From NCBI GenBank assembly GCA_026397515.1, contig JAPLUU010000007.1, positions 1 through 50,020 on the forward strand: a stretch of 50,020 bases of DNA, in the 5' to 3' direction. Made by a program: the position numbers and the translations under genes. The DNA is from a candidate division SR1 bacterium. Lineage in GTDB: Bacteria > Patescibacteriota > Gracilibacteria > Absconditabacterales > Absconditicoccaceae. This document shows, in pieces, positions 30,177 to 40,205 of this stretch. How positions within the stretch are numbered: the stretch's first letter is position 1; each line of letters starts with the position of its first letter. Under the pieces are notes generated by a model. It was not told the DNA's origin. It ran no database searches and saw nothing but the letters and a program-made list of their open reading frames with translations.

Positions 30177-30956
30177 TTAAGCGGCTTTGATTTGGTATGG
30201 AGTACTTCCATTATATAATTTATTCATAGCATCAACATCATCTTGGGTTCGTGTATACTTATTCAAATCTGCACGATACCATGAAGGAACTTTATCTGCA
30301 GCCGGACCAGCCATATAATCATAATCAATGTGACCTGAAATATGTGCATATATAGTATCACCAACCAAGTAAAATGGAGTAGATACATAATCTGATTCTA
30401 TGCTCTGCTTATCAGCCTTGATGTCATTTTTAAGCCACTTTACTTTAGCAATCCTAAGTGCTTCCTTATCCTTTTTTTGTGCTTCTTTAACTTCTTGAAG
30501 TGTTTTTTTTACAACGATTCAGCTATTTATTGATTTTTTATATAAATCATTTACATAGGTGGTATCTTCTTTGGTCCATGCATATTTATAATTTTCCATA
30601 ATATCATTATCCAAAACACCGCTTTTGTGTTTCGCCTTGATATATGATCAGGTCAAAGAATAAAAGAAAGGGTTTCCATCGTATACCTCATCTATCTGTA
30701 ATTTTCCTGCTTTAATATCATTGATGATTGATTGGACTCTTTCAGCCATAAAATTCACCTTATCCTGAGAAAGAACTTCATTACCACTCAAAAAAGAATA
30801 TTGTTCTTCCATCTTCGTCTTAGCATCATCTGCTTCTTTTTTGCTAACACTTTCGATAACCTTACTCTGTTTCTGTACAGAACTAATATCAAAAGATGTA
30901 CCAACAATTTTGGTATCTTTTTTAAGATCTAAATCTGCTGCTTTTTCTATTCACAT
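30177..30956 (-). CDS. Tandem paralogue array, member 1: two-module protein of unknown function
   Basis: 259 residues, last in transcription order. Begins ATG-UGA with the conserved start (MGIEKAADLDLKKDTKIVG then TSFDISSVQKQSK). Two copies of a module of about 110 residues follow: a helix with INDIKAGKLQIDE, a PFFYS strand, an AHIS/YIKA block and an aromatic motif (YAWTKEDTTYVNDLY; KYTxTQDDVDAMNKLY with x = CGA). The most divergent member, ending PYQIKAA rather than WQKRAKQM. No signal peptide or membrane span. Confidence 0.75.
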
Positions 30957-31073
30957 AGTACATAAGTAAAGGTATAAAACATAACTATGATTAATTATAC
31001 TCGCACATATTCAATTTGTTAAATTTGATTGAGGGTATTTTTATTGTTGGTATAATGGACAATGTAGTGCTAA

Positions 31074-31868
31074 TTACATTTGCTTAGCTCTCTTTTGCCA
31101 ATACTCATTATTCATATACGTTACATCTTGTTCCGTCCATGTATATTTCTGTTGCTTTATATTATTAAGACCTATGCTGACATCACTAGATTCATCTTTC
31201 ATAAAATCATAGTCGAAAGTATTCTTGATATGTGCCATTATACTTTTTTCTTTAGTACTAAAGTAAAATGGAGCTTTTCGGTATTCTGATTCTATATCTT
31301 GCTTACCAGACTTAATATCATTGATAAGCCACTGTACCTTATCAGACATAAATTTTTCTTTACTCTTTTTTAAAGATTCTCGGATCTCTAAAGGTGATTG
31401 TTTTACAATGGTTCATACAGACTTCCATTGTTTGTATAAATTATTCATATATGTTGTATCTTCTGGAGTCCATGTATGTGTATCATCACCTATAATATCA
31501 GAATCTGGAGTATTTTTAATGTGAGCACGAATATGTAGTGGTAAATTTTTATCCTTATTCGGCTGTATATACGAATAAAAAGGAGTATCTTGATGATTTT
31601 CCTCTATTGCAATCTTTCATGCGCTAATATCATTGGTAACTTCCTTAACTTTTTTAAACATGATATCTATCTTATTCTCCGACATGGTTTCATTACTTTT
31701 CAAAAAGGAATATTGTTCTTCCATCTTCGTTTTAGCGGCATCTGCTTCTTTTGTACTAGCATTTTCGATGATCTTACTCTGTTTCTGTACAGAGCTAACA
31801 TCAAAAGATGTACCAACAATTTTGGTATCTTTCTTAAGATCTACATCTGCTGCTTTTTCTACTCACAT
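31074..31868 (-). CDS. Tandem paralogue array, member 2: two-module protein of unknown function
   Basis: 264 residues. Same conserved N-terminus (MGVEKAADVDLKKDTK then IVGTSFDVSSVQKQSK), a Lys/Glu-rich helix, and two modules each built as NDI-S/K-GK-IE, PFYSY or PFYF, AHIKNT and a TWTPEDTTYMNNLY / YTWTEQDVTYMNNEYW motif. Ends WQKRAKQM. The intergenic sequence to the next member is also conserved, showing recent duplication of gene plus leader. UGA and CGA are used as in native genes. Confidence 0.8.
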
Positions 31869-31985
31869 AGTACATAAGTAAAGGTGTAAAATATAACTAT
31901 ACTTGATTATACTTGCACATATCCAATTTGTCAAATTTTCTTAAGCATATTCTGATTTTTGATGTAACTGAAAAATTAGAGACAA

Positions 31986-32783
31986 TTACATTTGTTTAGC
32001 TCTTTTTTGCCAATAGAGGTTATTCATATAGACCACATCTTCTGGAGTCCATGTATATTTATGCAATGACGTGCTTTTAAGGGCTGCATTATAACCACCA
32101 AATCCATCTACCATAAAGTCATAATCTCCCTGATTCTTGATATGTGCCTTTATTGTTTTAGTTTCAGCTTGAGGATAAAAATAAAATGGAGTTTCTCGAT
32201 ATTTTGATTCTATCTCCTGCTTACCAGACTTAATATCATTGATAAGCCATTGTACCTTGTCAGACATATATTTTTCTTTACCCTTTTTTAATGACTCCTT
32301 GATCTCTTGAGGTGATTGTTTCACAATGGTTCATGTAGATTCCCACTGTTTGTATAGATCATTCATATATGTCGTATCTTCTCGAGTTCGTGTATATTTA
32401 TTATACTCTATAAGATCAAAATCATTAGCACCTTTAACATGGGCATAAATATTTTGTGGGTTAGTATGATACTTATTTGGTTTGGCATACAAATAAAAAG
32501 GAGCATCTTTATGATCTTCCTCTATTACTAACTTTCATGCCTTTATATCCTTGATAAGTGAATTAACGGTATCAAACAGAATATTCAACTTATCATCCGA
32601 AAGGGTTTCATCTCCCTTCAAAAAAGAATATTCTTCTTCCATCTTTGTTTTAGCTACATCTGCCTCTTTTTTGGCATCTTCGGTAGCCTTATTCTGTTTC
32701 TGTACAGAACTAGCATCAAAAGATGTACCAACAATTTTGGTATCTTTCTTAAGATCTACATCTGTTGCTTTTTCTATTCACAT
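31986..32783 (-). CDS. Tandem paralogue array, member 3: two-module protein of unknown function
   Basis: 265 residues. Closest to member 4 in its first module. Module 1 has KYTxTxEDTTYMNDLY with both x = CGA, where other members have TGG and CCA or CGA; module 2 has KYTWTPEDVVYMNNLYW with TGG. The swap of TGG and CGA at the same aligned site is direct evidence that CGA reads as Trp. Ends WQKRAKQM. Confidence 0.8.
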
Positions 32784-32905
32784 AGTACATAAATAATAAG
32801 ATAAAAGATAACTATATTCGATTATATCATATCAAAACACCATCAATTTTTCAAATCCTCTTGAGCATATTCTGATTTTTGAGGCGACTGAAAAGTTAGA
32901 GATAA

Positions 32906-33709
32906 TTACATTTGTTTAGCTCTCTTTTGCCAATAGAGGTTATTCATATAGACTGCATCTTCTGGGGATCGTGTATATCTCTGTTGTTTCATATCATGAA
33001 GATCTATATTCACACCACTAGATCCATCTAGCATAAAATCATAGTCGGTAGTATTTTTGATATGCGCCATTATTGTTTGATTTTCAGCATCTTCAGCATT
33101 AAAGTAGAATGGAGTTTCTCGATATTTTGATTCTATATCTTGCTTGCCAGCTTTGATATCGTTGATAAGCCATTGTACCCTATCAGACATATATTTTTCT
33201 TTATCTTTTTTTAAAGATTCTCGGATTTCTAAAGGTGATTGTTTTACAATAGTTCATGTAGACTTTCGTTGTTTGTATAAATTATTCATATATGTCGTAT
33301 CTTCTCGAGTTCGTGTATGTGTATCATCACCTATAATATCAGAATCTGGAGCATTTTTGATGGTGGCACGAATGTGTAATGGTAGAGTATGATATTTATT
33401 AGGCCTTACATATAAATAAAAAGGAGCATCTTTATGGTCTTCCTCTATTACCGACTTTCATGATTTTATATCATTGATAAGTGAGGTAACGGCATTAAAC
33501 AAAATATTTACTTTATCCTCGGGAATGGTTTCATCACCCTTCAGAAAAGAATATTGTTCTTCCATCTTCGTTTTAGCTGCATCTGCTTCTTTTTTGCCAA
33601 CGCTTTCGATAACCTTACTCTGTTTCTGTATAGAGCTAATATCAAAAGATGTACCAACGATTTTGGTATCTTTCTTAAGATCTACATCTGCTGCTTTTTC
33701 TACTCACAT
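32906..33709 (-). CDS. Tandem paralogue array, member 4: two-module protein of unknown function
   Basis: 267 residues, first in transcription order. MGVEKAADVDLKKDTK start; first module with INDIKSGKSVIEEDHKD and PFYLY, THTxTxEDTTYMNNLYKQxKS (x = CGA); second module INDIKAGKQDIESKYRET, PFYF, AHIKNTTDYDFM, YTxSPEDAVYMNNLYW. Charged, soluble-looking and without export signal. No homologous family known to me. Confidence 0.8.
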
Positions 33710-33860
33710 AGTACATAAGTAAAAGTGTAAAATATAACTATACTTGATTATACTCACACATATTCAATTTGTCAAATTTTTTTGAGAGTATTTTATTGTT
33801 GATATACGTGAAAAAATATAGTACAATAGAATATAGAAATATATTTTTTCAAGATTTAAA

Positions 33861-33906
33861 AGAGAAAATATTTCTTGTTTGACATAAAAAACAAGATTAG
33901 TAGTAT
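33861..33906 (+). promoter_or_regulatory. Right copy of the direct repeat, with promoter-like boxes for mltG
   Basis: TTGACA (33879-33884) lies inside the 31-base repeat (33861-33891), followed after 16 bases by TAGTAT (33901-33906), 30 bases before the mltG ATG. Confidence 0.5.
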
Positions 33907-33935
33907 TAGCAGACATTTATTTAGTAAACCATCAC

Positions 33936-34970
33936 ATGGCTCCAAAAAAGAAAAAGTTTAAACTCTGAAGACGAATAGTACTTATTGTGCTTATTTTTTG
34001 CATCTACCTATTCACCAAAAATATCACCCTCGACACCAAAATAACTATCAATCAAGGAGAAAGTGCTTCCAAAATATTGAATCAGCTTGGTCCGATAGAA
34101 AAGCTTCGTGTAAAACTCTATATCAAGACACATAATGTAGATTTTTCTAAACTCGAAGCAGGAAGTTATACGTTCAGCGGTAGGTATACCAAAGCGTGAT
34201 TCATAGAAAAAATATTGAATGGGTCAGAAAAAGAGTACCTTCGCCTCACTATTTTGGAGGGACGATCTATCTATGATATCGATGAAGCACTAACAAAAAA
34301 GTGATACATAACCGGCTGAGATTATATAGCTTTTGTAAGTGATCCGAGCATAATCACGAAATATGGAGCAAGATATAGTTTTTTAAACGAAACAGTCTTA
34401 AACGTTTCTCCATTAAAAAGCCTAGAAGGTTTTTTATATCCAGATACCTATAACGTAGACAAAACAAAAAATATCATCGACCAATTGGTATATGCACAAC
34501 TGGAAAATTTCAATACCAAAGTACGAAGTAAATATGAGAATACATTGGCAAGTTCTTCACCAGGATGACATAGTGCATATGATATAATGATCCTCGCAAG
34601 TATTTTAGAAAAAGAAGAAAGAAATAATGCTAACAAACCGACCGTTGCAGGAATATTTTTAAAAAGATTAGAAATATGAATGGCATTGGACGCAGACATC
34701 ACCTTATGTTACGGATTGAAAACCTCATACGCTAATTGTACACCAGCAGTGATAGGACAAAAAATATGAGACAAAACTAACGTCTACAATACCAGAGCAG
34801 TCCGTTGATTACCACCGACACCAATTTCAAATCCTACTTGAGAAAGTATCAACGCAGTTATAAATCCACAAAAATCCGATTATTTATATTATCTTCATGA
34901 TATGAAAGGAAATATTCATTACGGAAAAACGCTAGAAGAACACAACGCAAACAAAGCACAATATCTGTAG
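33936..34970 (+). CDS. mltG: Endolytic murein transglycosylase MltG (YceG-like)
   Basis: 344 residues. Membrane-anchored enzyme that cleaves nascent glycan strands and ends their growth. One N-terminal transmembrane helix (IVLIVLIFCIYLF region), a LysM-like part, then the YceG domain: LEGFLYPDTYNV, ILASILEKEERN (catalytic Glu in the EKE stretch), KPTVAGIFLKRL, LDADITLCYGL, YNTRAVRGLPPTPISNPTGESI. The CGA at 34263-34265 is in LEGxSIYDID, where related proteins have EGW(S/T). Several glycines are UGA. Presence of MltG implies peptidoglycan. Confidence 0.95.
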
Positions 34971-35006
34971 TAAATTTTATTTTTAAAATTTTCATAGTAA
35001 TAGATT

Positions 35007-36011
35007 ATGAATAATCATCAGAAGATTATGGAAAAACAGATTCAACTTTTTGAAAAAGGAGATATTTTGAAAAAATATATAGATAATGCAAACGATACCT
35101 TACGTTTGATTATTACAAAACAATGTAATTCTCAATGTATTTATTGTTACGAAGAATGAATTTTTGGTTCGACAAATACGCAGAAACAAAATTTGGATCT
35201 AGAAGATTTTAAAAACATCATCATAGCAGGAAAAGCATTATGAGTAAAAAGAATTTCGATAGCATGAGGAGAGCCAACAATGCTATTTTCCCGAGTGGAA
35301 GAATTGATAAAACTATGTTATCAAGAAGGTTTACTCGTATATTTAACTACTAATGCGACAAATAAAGATATTATCGATTTAGCAAAAAAATATCCTTCTC
35401 TAGAATTCAGAATAAGTCTCGATTGTTCATCCAAAGAACAATATAAGTATTTAAGAGGTATAGATGTATTTGATCAGGTGATATCTGTACTCAAAAAGTT
35501 AGCTGAATTACCAAACGAAATACATATTAACAGGGTTATTACGACATTGGAAAACGAATGGGAAGAATTCAATAAGATGATAGATATGTTAAATGAAAAT
35601 GGTCTCAACAAAGAAAATGTATATTTGAGATTGATACCAAGTTATCCAAGCAAAGTAACAGAGCAATTAGAAGTAGTAGATTATGTCGAGTATTTATCGA
35701 AACATATTCCTAATTTAGAAACACCATTAAAACAGAGAAATTTACAATTCATGTATAAATTTATATATGAAGGTATAAACATAATCATAAGAACGAGAGG
35801 ATTTTATTCACCAAAATGTTGTGCTATAAAGAAGAAGAAAAAATGTACGGAAGGAATAGCATATACAAGAATAAATCCCAATGGAATAATACAACCATGT
35901 TTTGGAAGTTTTTTACCTGAAAAAATAAATCATGGTGATAGTCTACAAATCATCAAAAAGAGATTAATAGAATCCAGAGATTTTCTAAATAAATTATATA
36001 GCAAAAAATAA
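35007..36011 (+). CDS. Radical SAM protein, MoaA-like, substrate unknown
   Basis: 334 residues. CNSQCIYCY (Cys40, Cys44, Cys47) is the radical SAM cluster motif and SIAGGEPTML the GGEP motif (its first glycine is UGA). A C-terminal set of cysteines (SPKCCAIKKKKKC, then NGIIQPCFG) suggests an auxiliary Fe-S cluster as in MoaA or SPASM/twitch enzymes. No molybdopterin genes are in the window, so true MoaA function is doubtful; peptide or tRNA modification are alternatives. An in-frame ATG seven codons downstream is a possible alternative start. Followed 34 bases later by a deaminase gene. Confidence 0.85.
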
Positions 36012-36045
36012 GACAACTAATGCATTTTACTTACAAATATTTATC

Positions 36046-36531
36046 ATGAGATACCTTATCGGCAATGAAGAGCAACAGGCGCTCGCATATATCAAAAAAG
36101 CAGCAGAAGTAGCATTACAAGCGACGTGTGAACGTGCTCGCTGTGGGTGTATAATTGTAGAAAACGATGAAATTATCGGGACAGGATTTAATAGTCCTCC
36201 AGGAGAAAAAGAAAATCAGAGAAGATGTAAAAACGATAAAAATAATTATAACAAAAAAGTGACCGATAAAACTTGTTGCGTCCACGCAGAACAAAGAGCA
36301 ATCATGAATACATTGATAGATGCCCCAGACAAAATCATTGATTCGAGATTATATTTTGTCCGTATCGACGAAAACGGAAACCCGACTCACGCAGAAAAAC
36401 CCTATTGCACTATCTGTAGTAAAATGGCATTGGATGCAGGGATCAGTGAATTCGTCTTACGAGATGAAAAGTGAATTTGTGTGTATGATACCGATGAATA
36501 TAATACACTATCATTTAATTATTCAGCATAA
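36046..36531 (+). CDS. Cytidine/deoxycytidylate deaminase-like zinc protein
   Basis: 161 residues. CVHAEQRAI and KPYCTICSKMAL give the His/Glu and PxCxxC zinc site. RCGCIIVENDEIIGTGFNSPPG resembles dCMP deaminase. It is distinct from the gene at 9288 (shorter zinc loop, an extra Cys pair, ERCRR-type Lys/Asn-rich insert between the strands). One UGA near the end (36472-36474) adds an 18-residue tail. The substrate could be a free base, a nucleotide or tRNA. First of a closely packed run of plus-strand genes. Confidence 0.85.
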
Positions 36532-36537
36532 AAAATA

Positions 36538-37206
36538 ATGAAGAAAATAGTCACATTTTTTACAGGAACAATAATTTTTGTAGTACTTCCATTAATCGCA
36601 TGGTGAATAGCTGACTGGGAATGATATTTTAGTAATACAGAACGTATGCTTTATAGTATCGTTATGATAATAATGAGTATACTGGTAGTTATACTTATTC
36701 CTAATCAAGGGAAAGGTATGGGTGAATGAGAAAAACTAATGAAGAAACATAAAATCTCATTACTTGCACTACAAATAATTCCCTTATGTATAATACTAGT
36801 ATCACCAATTTTTGATCGTTATAACATATTCACATTTTGAGAATATGAACGAACAAGAATACTAGGAATTATATTTATTGTTGTCGGTTTTATTATTATG
36901 AACTGGTCAGCATACGCCTTATGAAAACAATTTAGTATTGACGTAACTATCCAAAAAAATCATGAGCTAATAATTACTGGACCATATAAACGAATAAGAC
37001 ATCCAAGATATATAGGAACCATACTATTTTTTCTCTGAGTAGCATGAGTTTTTAACACAATAATCTCAATCGGAATAGTAGTAATTCTCACCGGATTCTT
37101 GATATGGAGAGTATATGATGAAGAAAAGATAATGAAAACAGAATTCAAAGATAAGCGAGAAAAATATGTAAAAAAATCATGGAAACTACTACCCTTTATT
37201 TGGTAA
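36538..37206 (+). CDS. Isoprenylcysteine/phospholipid methyltransferase-like (ICMT family) membrane protein
   Basis: 222 residues with about five transmembrane helices. The C-terminal signature GPYKxIRHPRYIGT ... DEEKIMKTEF ... YVKKS matches the SAM-dependent ICMT/PEMT-like family (x = CGA, often Trp in homologues). Such bacterial proteins methylate lipids or small hydrophobic molecules; the substrate here is unknown. Starts six bases after the deaminase stop. About nine UGA glycines, which is why standard-code translation yields nothing here. Confidence 0.8.
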
Positions 37207-37214
37207 ATTTATTC

Positions 37215-37436
37215 ATGAAAAATAATCGATTCAGAAAACTGGGACGAATCTATATTCCAAGATCATGGCAATGACGAATTATCACCATAATTTTCTTTGT
37301 TTTCTGTATCCATATTTTCCTTTTTATAGATAGCAAATCACATTCTGTCAGTGACACTTTTTACGGAATTTTTCCTTATATAATTCCTGCATTTTTAGTA
37401 TATCTATGGATAGGAAGAGAAAAGAGCAAAAAATAA
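37215..37436 (+). CDS. Small membrane protein
   Basis: 73 residues, two hydrophobic segments (IITIIFFVFCIHIFLFI and FYGIFPYIIPAFLVYLWI) with positive flanks. Starts nine bases after the methyltransferase. Too short to assign; one UGA codon. Confidence 0.6.
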
Positions 37437-37458
37437 TTTTATTCACTATCAATTCATT

Positions 37459-37872
37459 ATGAAAATCGTGAGTGCTTGTTTAGCAGGAATAAATTGTAAA
37501 CGAGATGGCAAATCAAAACCATGCCAAAAGATTATTGAATTAGTTAAACAGGGAAAAGCAATTCCTATTTGCCCAGAACAATTAGGTGGTTTGACCACAC
37601 CAAGAACTCCTGCAGAACAGAAAAACAACAAGGTTATTACAAAAGATGGTAAAGATGTGACCGCTCAATTTGAAAAAGGAGCAAAAGAAGCTTTGCAAAT
37701 AGCAAAATTATTCAACTGTAAAGAAGCAATTCTGAAATCTAAATCACCATCTTGTGGTTCTGGAAAGATTTATGATGGTACTTTTTCTGGAAAATTAATT
37801 GATGGAGATGGAGTCACTGTTAAACTTCTAAAGAAAAATAACATTAAGGTAGTTACCGAAGATGAAATATAA
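37459..37872 (+). CDS. DUF523 family protein (TudS-like thiouracil desulfurase family)
   Basis: 137 residues. SACLAGINCKxDGKSKPC, CPEQLGGLTTPR and KSKSPSCGSGKIYDG are the three conserved cysteine blocks of DUF523, a family that includes the 4Fe-4S enzyme TudS, which removes sulfur from 2-thiouracil. The x is CGA, where the family usually has an aromatic (YDG), consistent with Trp. No UGA is used despite about 14 glycines. A salvage role for thiolated pyrimidines from degraded tRNA is conceivable; this is inference. Confidence 0.88.
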   Translation: MKIVSACLAGINCKRDGKSKPCQKIIELVKQGKAIPICPEQLGGLTTPRTPAEQKNNKVITKDGKDVTAQFEKGAKEALQIAKLFNCKEAILKSKSPSCGSGKIYDGTFSGKLIDGDGVTVKLLKKNNIKVVTEDEI

Positions 37873-37900
37873 AAAATATTTTATATTTTAATTATATATC

Positions 37901-38194
37901 ATGCCAACAAAAAAAACACCAGCAAAAAAAACAGCTAACATCAGTGCAAAATTCAGTGCAAAAGTACCTGAAGAAATGATGAATGAATATTACACACCGA
38001 AAAAATACGAATATAAATATAAGAACTATAAAAAAGGCTCTAACGGGGCATTGTATTTTATGTGATTTATCTGAGCAGCAATCTATTTTGTTGGAAAAGC
38101 TGTTGGATTTCGAATGGGAGTACTTGGAATATTGAAAGCACTTGTTCGACCAGTATTTTTGGTCCATGGACTACTTAAATATTTGGGGCTATAA
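37901..38194 (+). CDS. Small membrane protein with Lys-rich N-terminus
   Basis: 97 residues. A Lys/Ala/Thr-rich start (MPTKKTPAKKTANIS), a Tyr/Lys-rich stretch (PKKYEYKYKNYKKG) and two hydrophobic segments (ALYFMGFIGAAIYFVGKAVG; LGILKALVRPVFLVHGLLKYLGL). Two UGA glycines. No family recognised. Confidence 0.65.
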
Positions 38195-38221
38195 TCTGTT
38201 TTATAAAAAATCATTCAGAAA

Positions 38222-38593
38222 ATGGAAATAAACGCACAATTCGATCCAGAATCATCAAAAATTTCTGAGAAAATAATTTTTTCTTGTGAACATTTTGAAC
38301 TTACTCAAGATAATATTACTGAGCTTAAAAAAAAGAAATTCATCAGTTATATAATGGAAGAAACATTGCCACGCATAATCCCCTGCCAAGTATTGATTTT
38401 TATAGAAAATTCCACCAAAGCAAGAATAATATTTTTCAATCCAAGATTTACTCTACCACTGGAAGTATTTGATGAACCGTTTTTGAATAAAAACCTTATT
38501 GAACGATGTAAAACAAATGGCTGATTCTGGATGGAATTTACAATGCCGTTACATAATAAATCTATTAAACTAGATTTCTCTTTCAAAATATAA
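38222..38593 (+). CDS. Hypothetical protein
   Basis: 123 residues; a single UGA at 38522 is followed by FWMEFTMPLHNKSIKLDF. Mixed alpha/beta composition, no signal peptide, unknown family. Ends UAA; last of the plus-strand run that begins at mltG. Confidence 0.65.
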
Positions 38594-38693
38594 AGCACTA
38601 CAGAGATTATTACAAAAAAGACAAGATGGGAAAAAAGGAAGGAAAACTTGAATAAGCAGAAAGATTAAATTTTCACAATAACATTATATAAAA

Positions 38694-40205
38694 TTATTCG
38701 TATGTCTGGACGTATTCTTTAATTTTTTCTACATCGTTTAGAGCAAGCAATTTAGAGTCTGCCGTCATTTCCGATGTTTTAATCTTTTCTGATAATTCTG
38801 TTATTAAGGATTGCACCTTCTCTATTATTCCACTATTTCATCATTCCGTGGTTATTTCACTATTTCATCATTCCGTAGTTGTTACATTATTTAATCATTC
38901 CGTTGTTATACTGTTTCATAATTTTGCTATAGATAATTCTAATGCTGTACCGAGAGCAGCGAGCGAAGTTGGAAGGAACGCTCATGTAAGCTGTTCAAAT
39001 ATCAACCCAAATTCCTTTTTTACCAAATCATGTTCTAGATTCGCAACACGTGACTTACCTAATAAAAGTACATTTGCTTTTCCTACAACAGTTGCCTTTG
39101 GATTTAATCTAGTTGTCAGCTGTTTTTCTACTAAGGTAAGAAAATTTATTTCTCCTATATCTCTTCCCTCAAGTATTGCTTTTTTCAATGTTTGTGATAC
39201 CCTTTCTTTTTGAAATTGAAGTTCTTGTTTTGTTAATCATTCTTGCATAATTTTATGGTCTATACCATTTATTTCATGAAGATATTTATTCACCTCTGAT
39301 GTCTCAAATACCTTACCCTCTATGACTATGTGTTTTGATCCATATCTTATCTTGGAGGCATTAAAAATCAATCATATGGCAATAATCTCTCAAACTATTT
39401 TGAGGAACTCCTTTGCATCGATATCCTTTCCGCTAATGACATCTGAAGCTACTTGTATCGTTCCCACTCCCATTGCAGCAGTAATATTTTCCAAAATAAC
39501 ATGAGCACGACTTGCTACTACTCTTTCCTCTATCTCGATTGACTTGAGAAGATGTAACATTTTCGGCAATTCAAATAATTTTTTTACTCGTCATAATACA
39601 GCAAAGACTGCTATATTTTTCCCTATATCTTTTACAAAATCGCTACCTCGCTCTGAAAAGTCTCATTTCAATGTACTTCTGATCGAGACATCTGCTAGAG
39701 TAAAAATTAAAGCTTTCGCTGCTAAATTGGCTAAACGCCAATACCATGTTGCTTTCTGCAGTACTTGTATAGAGGCAGTAATAGATAATGCTGCCCCGAA
39801 CGTAATACAACTCAGTGCTATTTCTCAAGCAAATTTGATCACCTGCGCTGTATTGTTGTAAAATGTATCTGAAACATATCAGCCAATACCATTGATATCC
39901 ATATATAATTCCATTGTCCCTCCTACAGCTCATCTTTTGAGATCATCCTCGTTTTCTAGCATAATATGCTTAGCGAATGTCCATTCTAGTGAGCTGGTAA
40001 ATGCAAATTCACACGATGTACGTCGATAGTCCATTGCCATATCATGCAGAGAAAATGACGCTCCTCATGTCTTAGTAAATACATCTGCCTTGTCATCTGA
40101 TTGTTCTACTTTTTGGAAAAATTTTATTTTAGCATTCAGCTCCTGAATCTTTGTTTGTAGAGTATTCTTTTCTTGTTCGGATGATGTTTGTTTCAACTCT
40201 TCCAT
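38694..40205 (-). CDS. Large unknown protein, 3' part (probably frameshifted from the gene above it)
   Basis: 504 residues from the first ATG (40205), although the frame is open, and looks coding (LEKIVVPYIKQKRKEISENI), up to a UAA at 40296-40298. That block continues the sense of the upstream gene, so this is most likely the second half of one protein of about 1130 residues. It has three hydrophobic stretches (AGEIALSCITFGAALSI; KNIAVFAVLG; VGEIIAIGLIFNA) and coiled-coil-like parts. Near the C-terminus is a 9-residue repeat, NSxxTTEGG. UGA codons in the repeat and elsewhere fit glycine. No family recognised. Confidence 0.65.
38832..38912 (-). repeat. Three 27-base tandem repeats inside a coding sequence
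   Basis: Copies at 38832-38858, 38859-38885 and 38886-38912, each coding a nonapeptide of the type NSxITTEGG with two or one UGA glycines. The frame is kept. Confidence 0.8.

Noticed and set aside
38982-39861. Plus-strand ORFs of 60-121 codons
   Set aside because: Antisense to the large minus-strand gene, which has consistent coding character through its UGA glycines.
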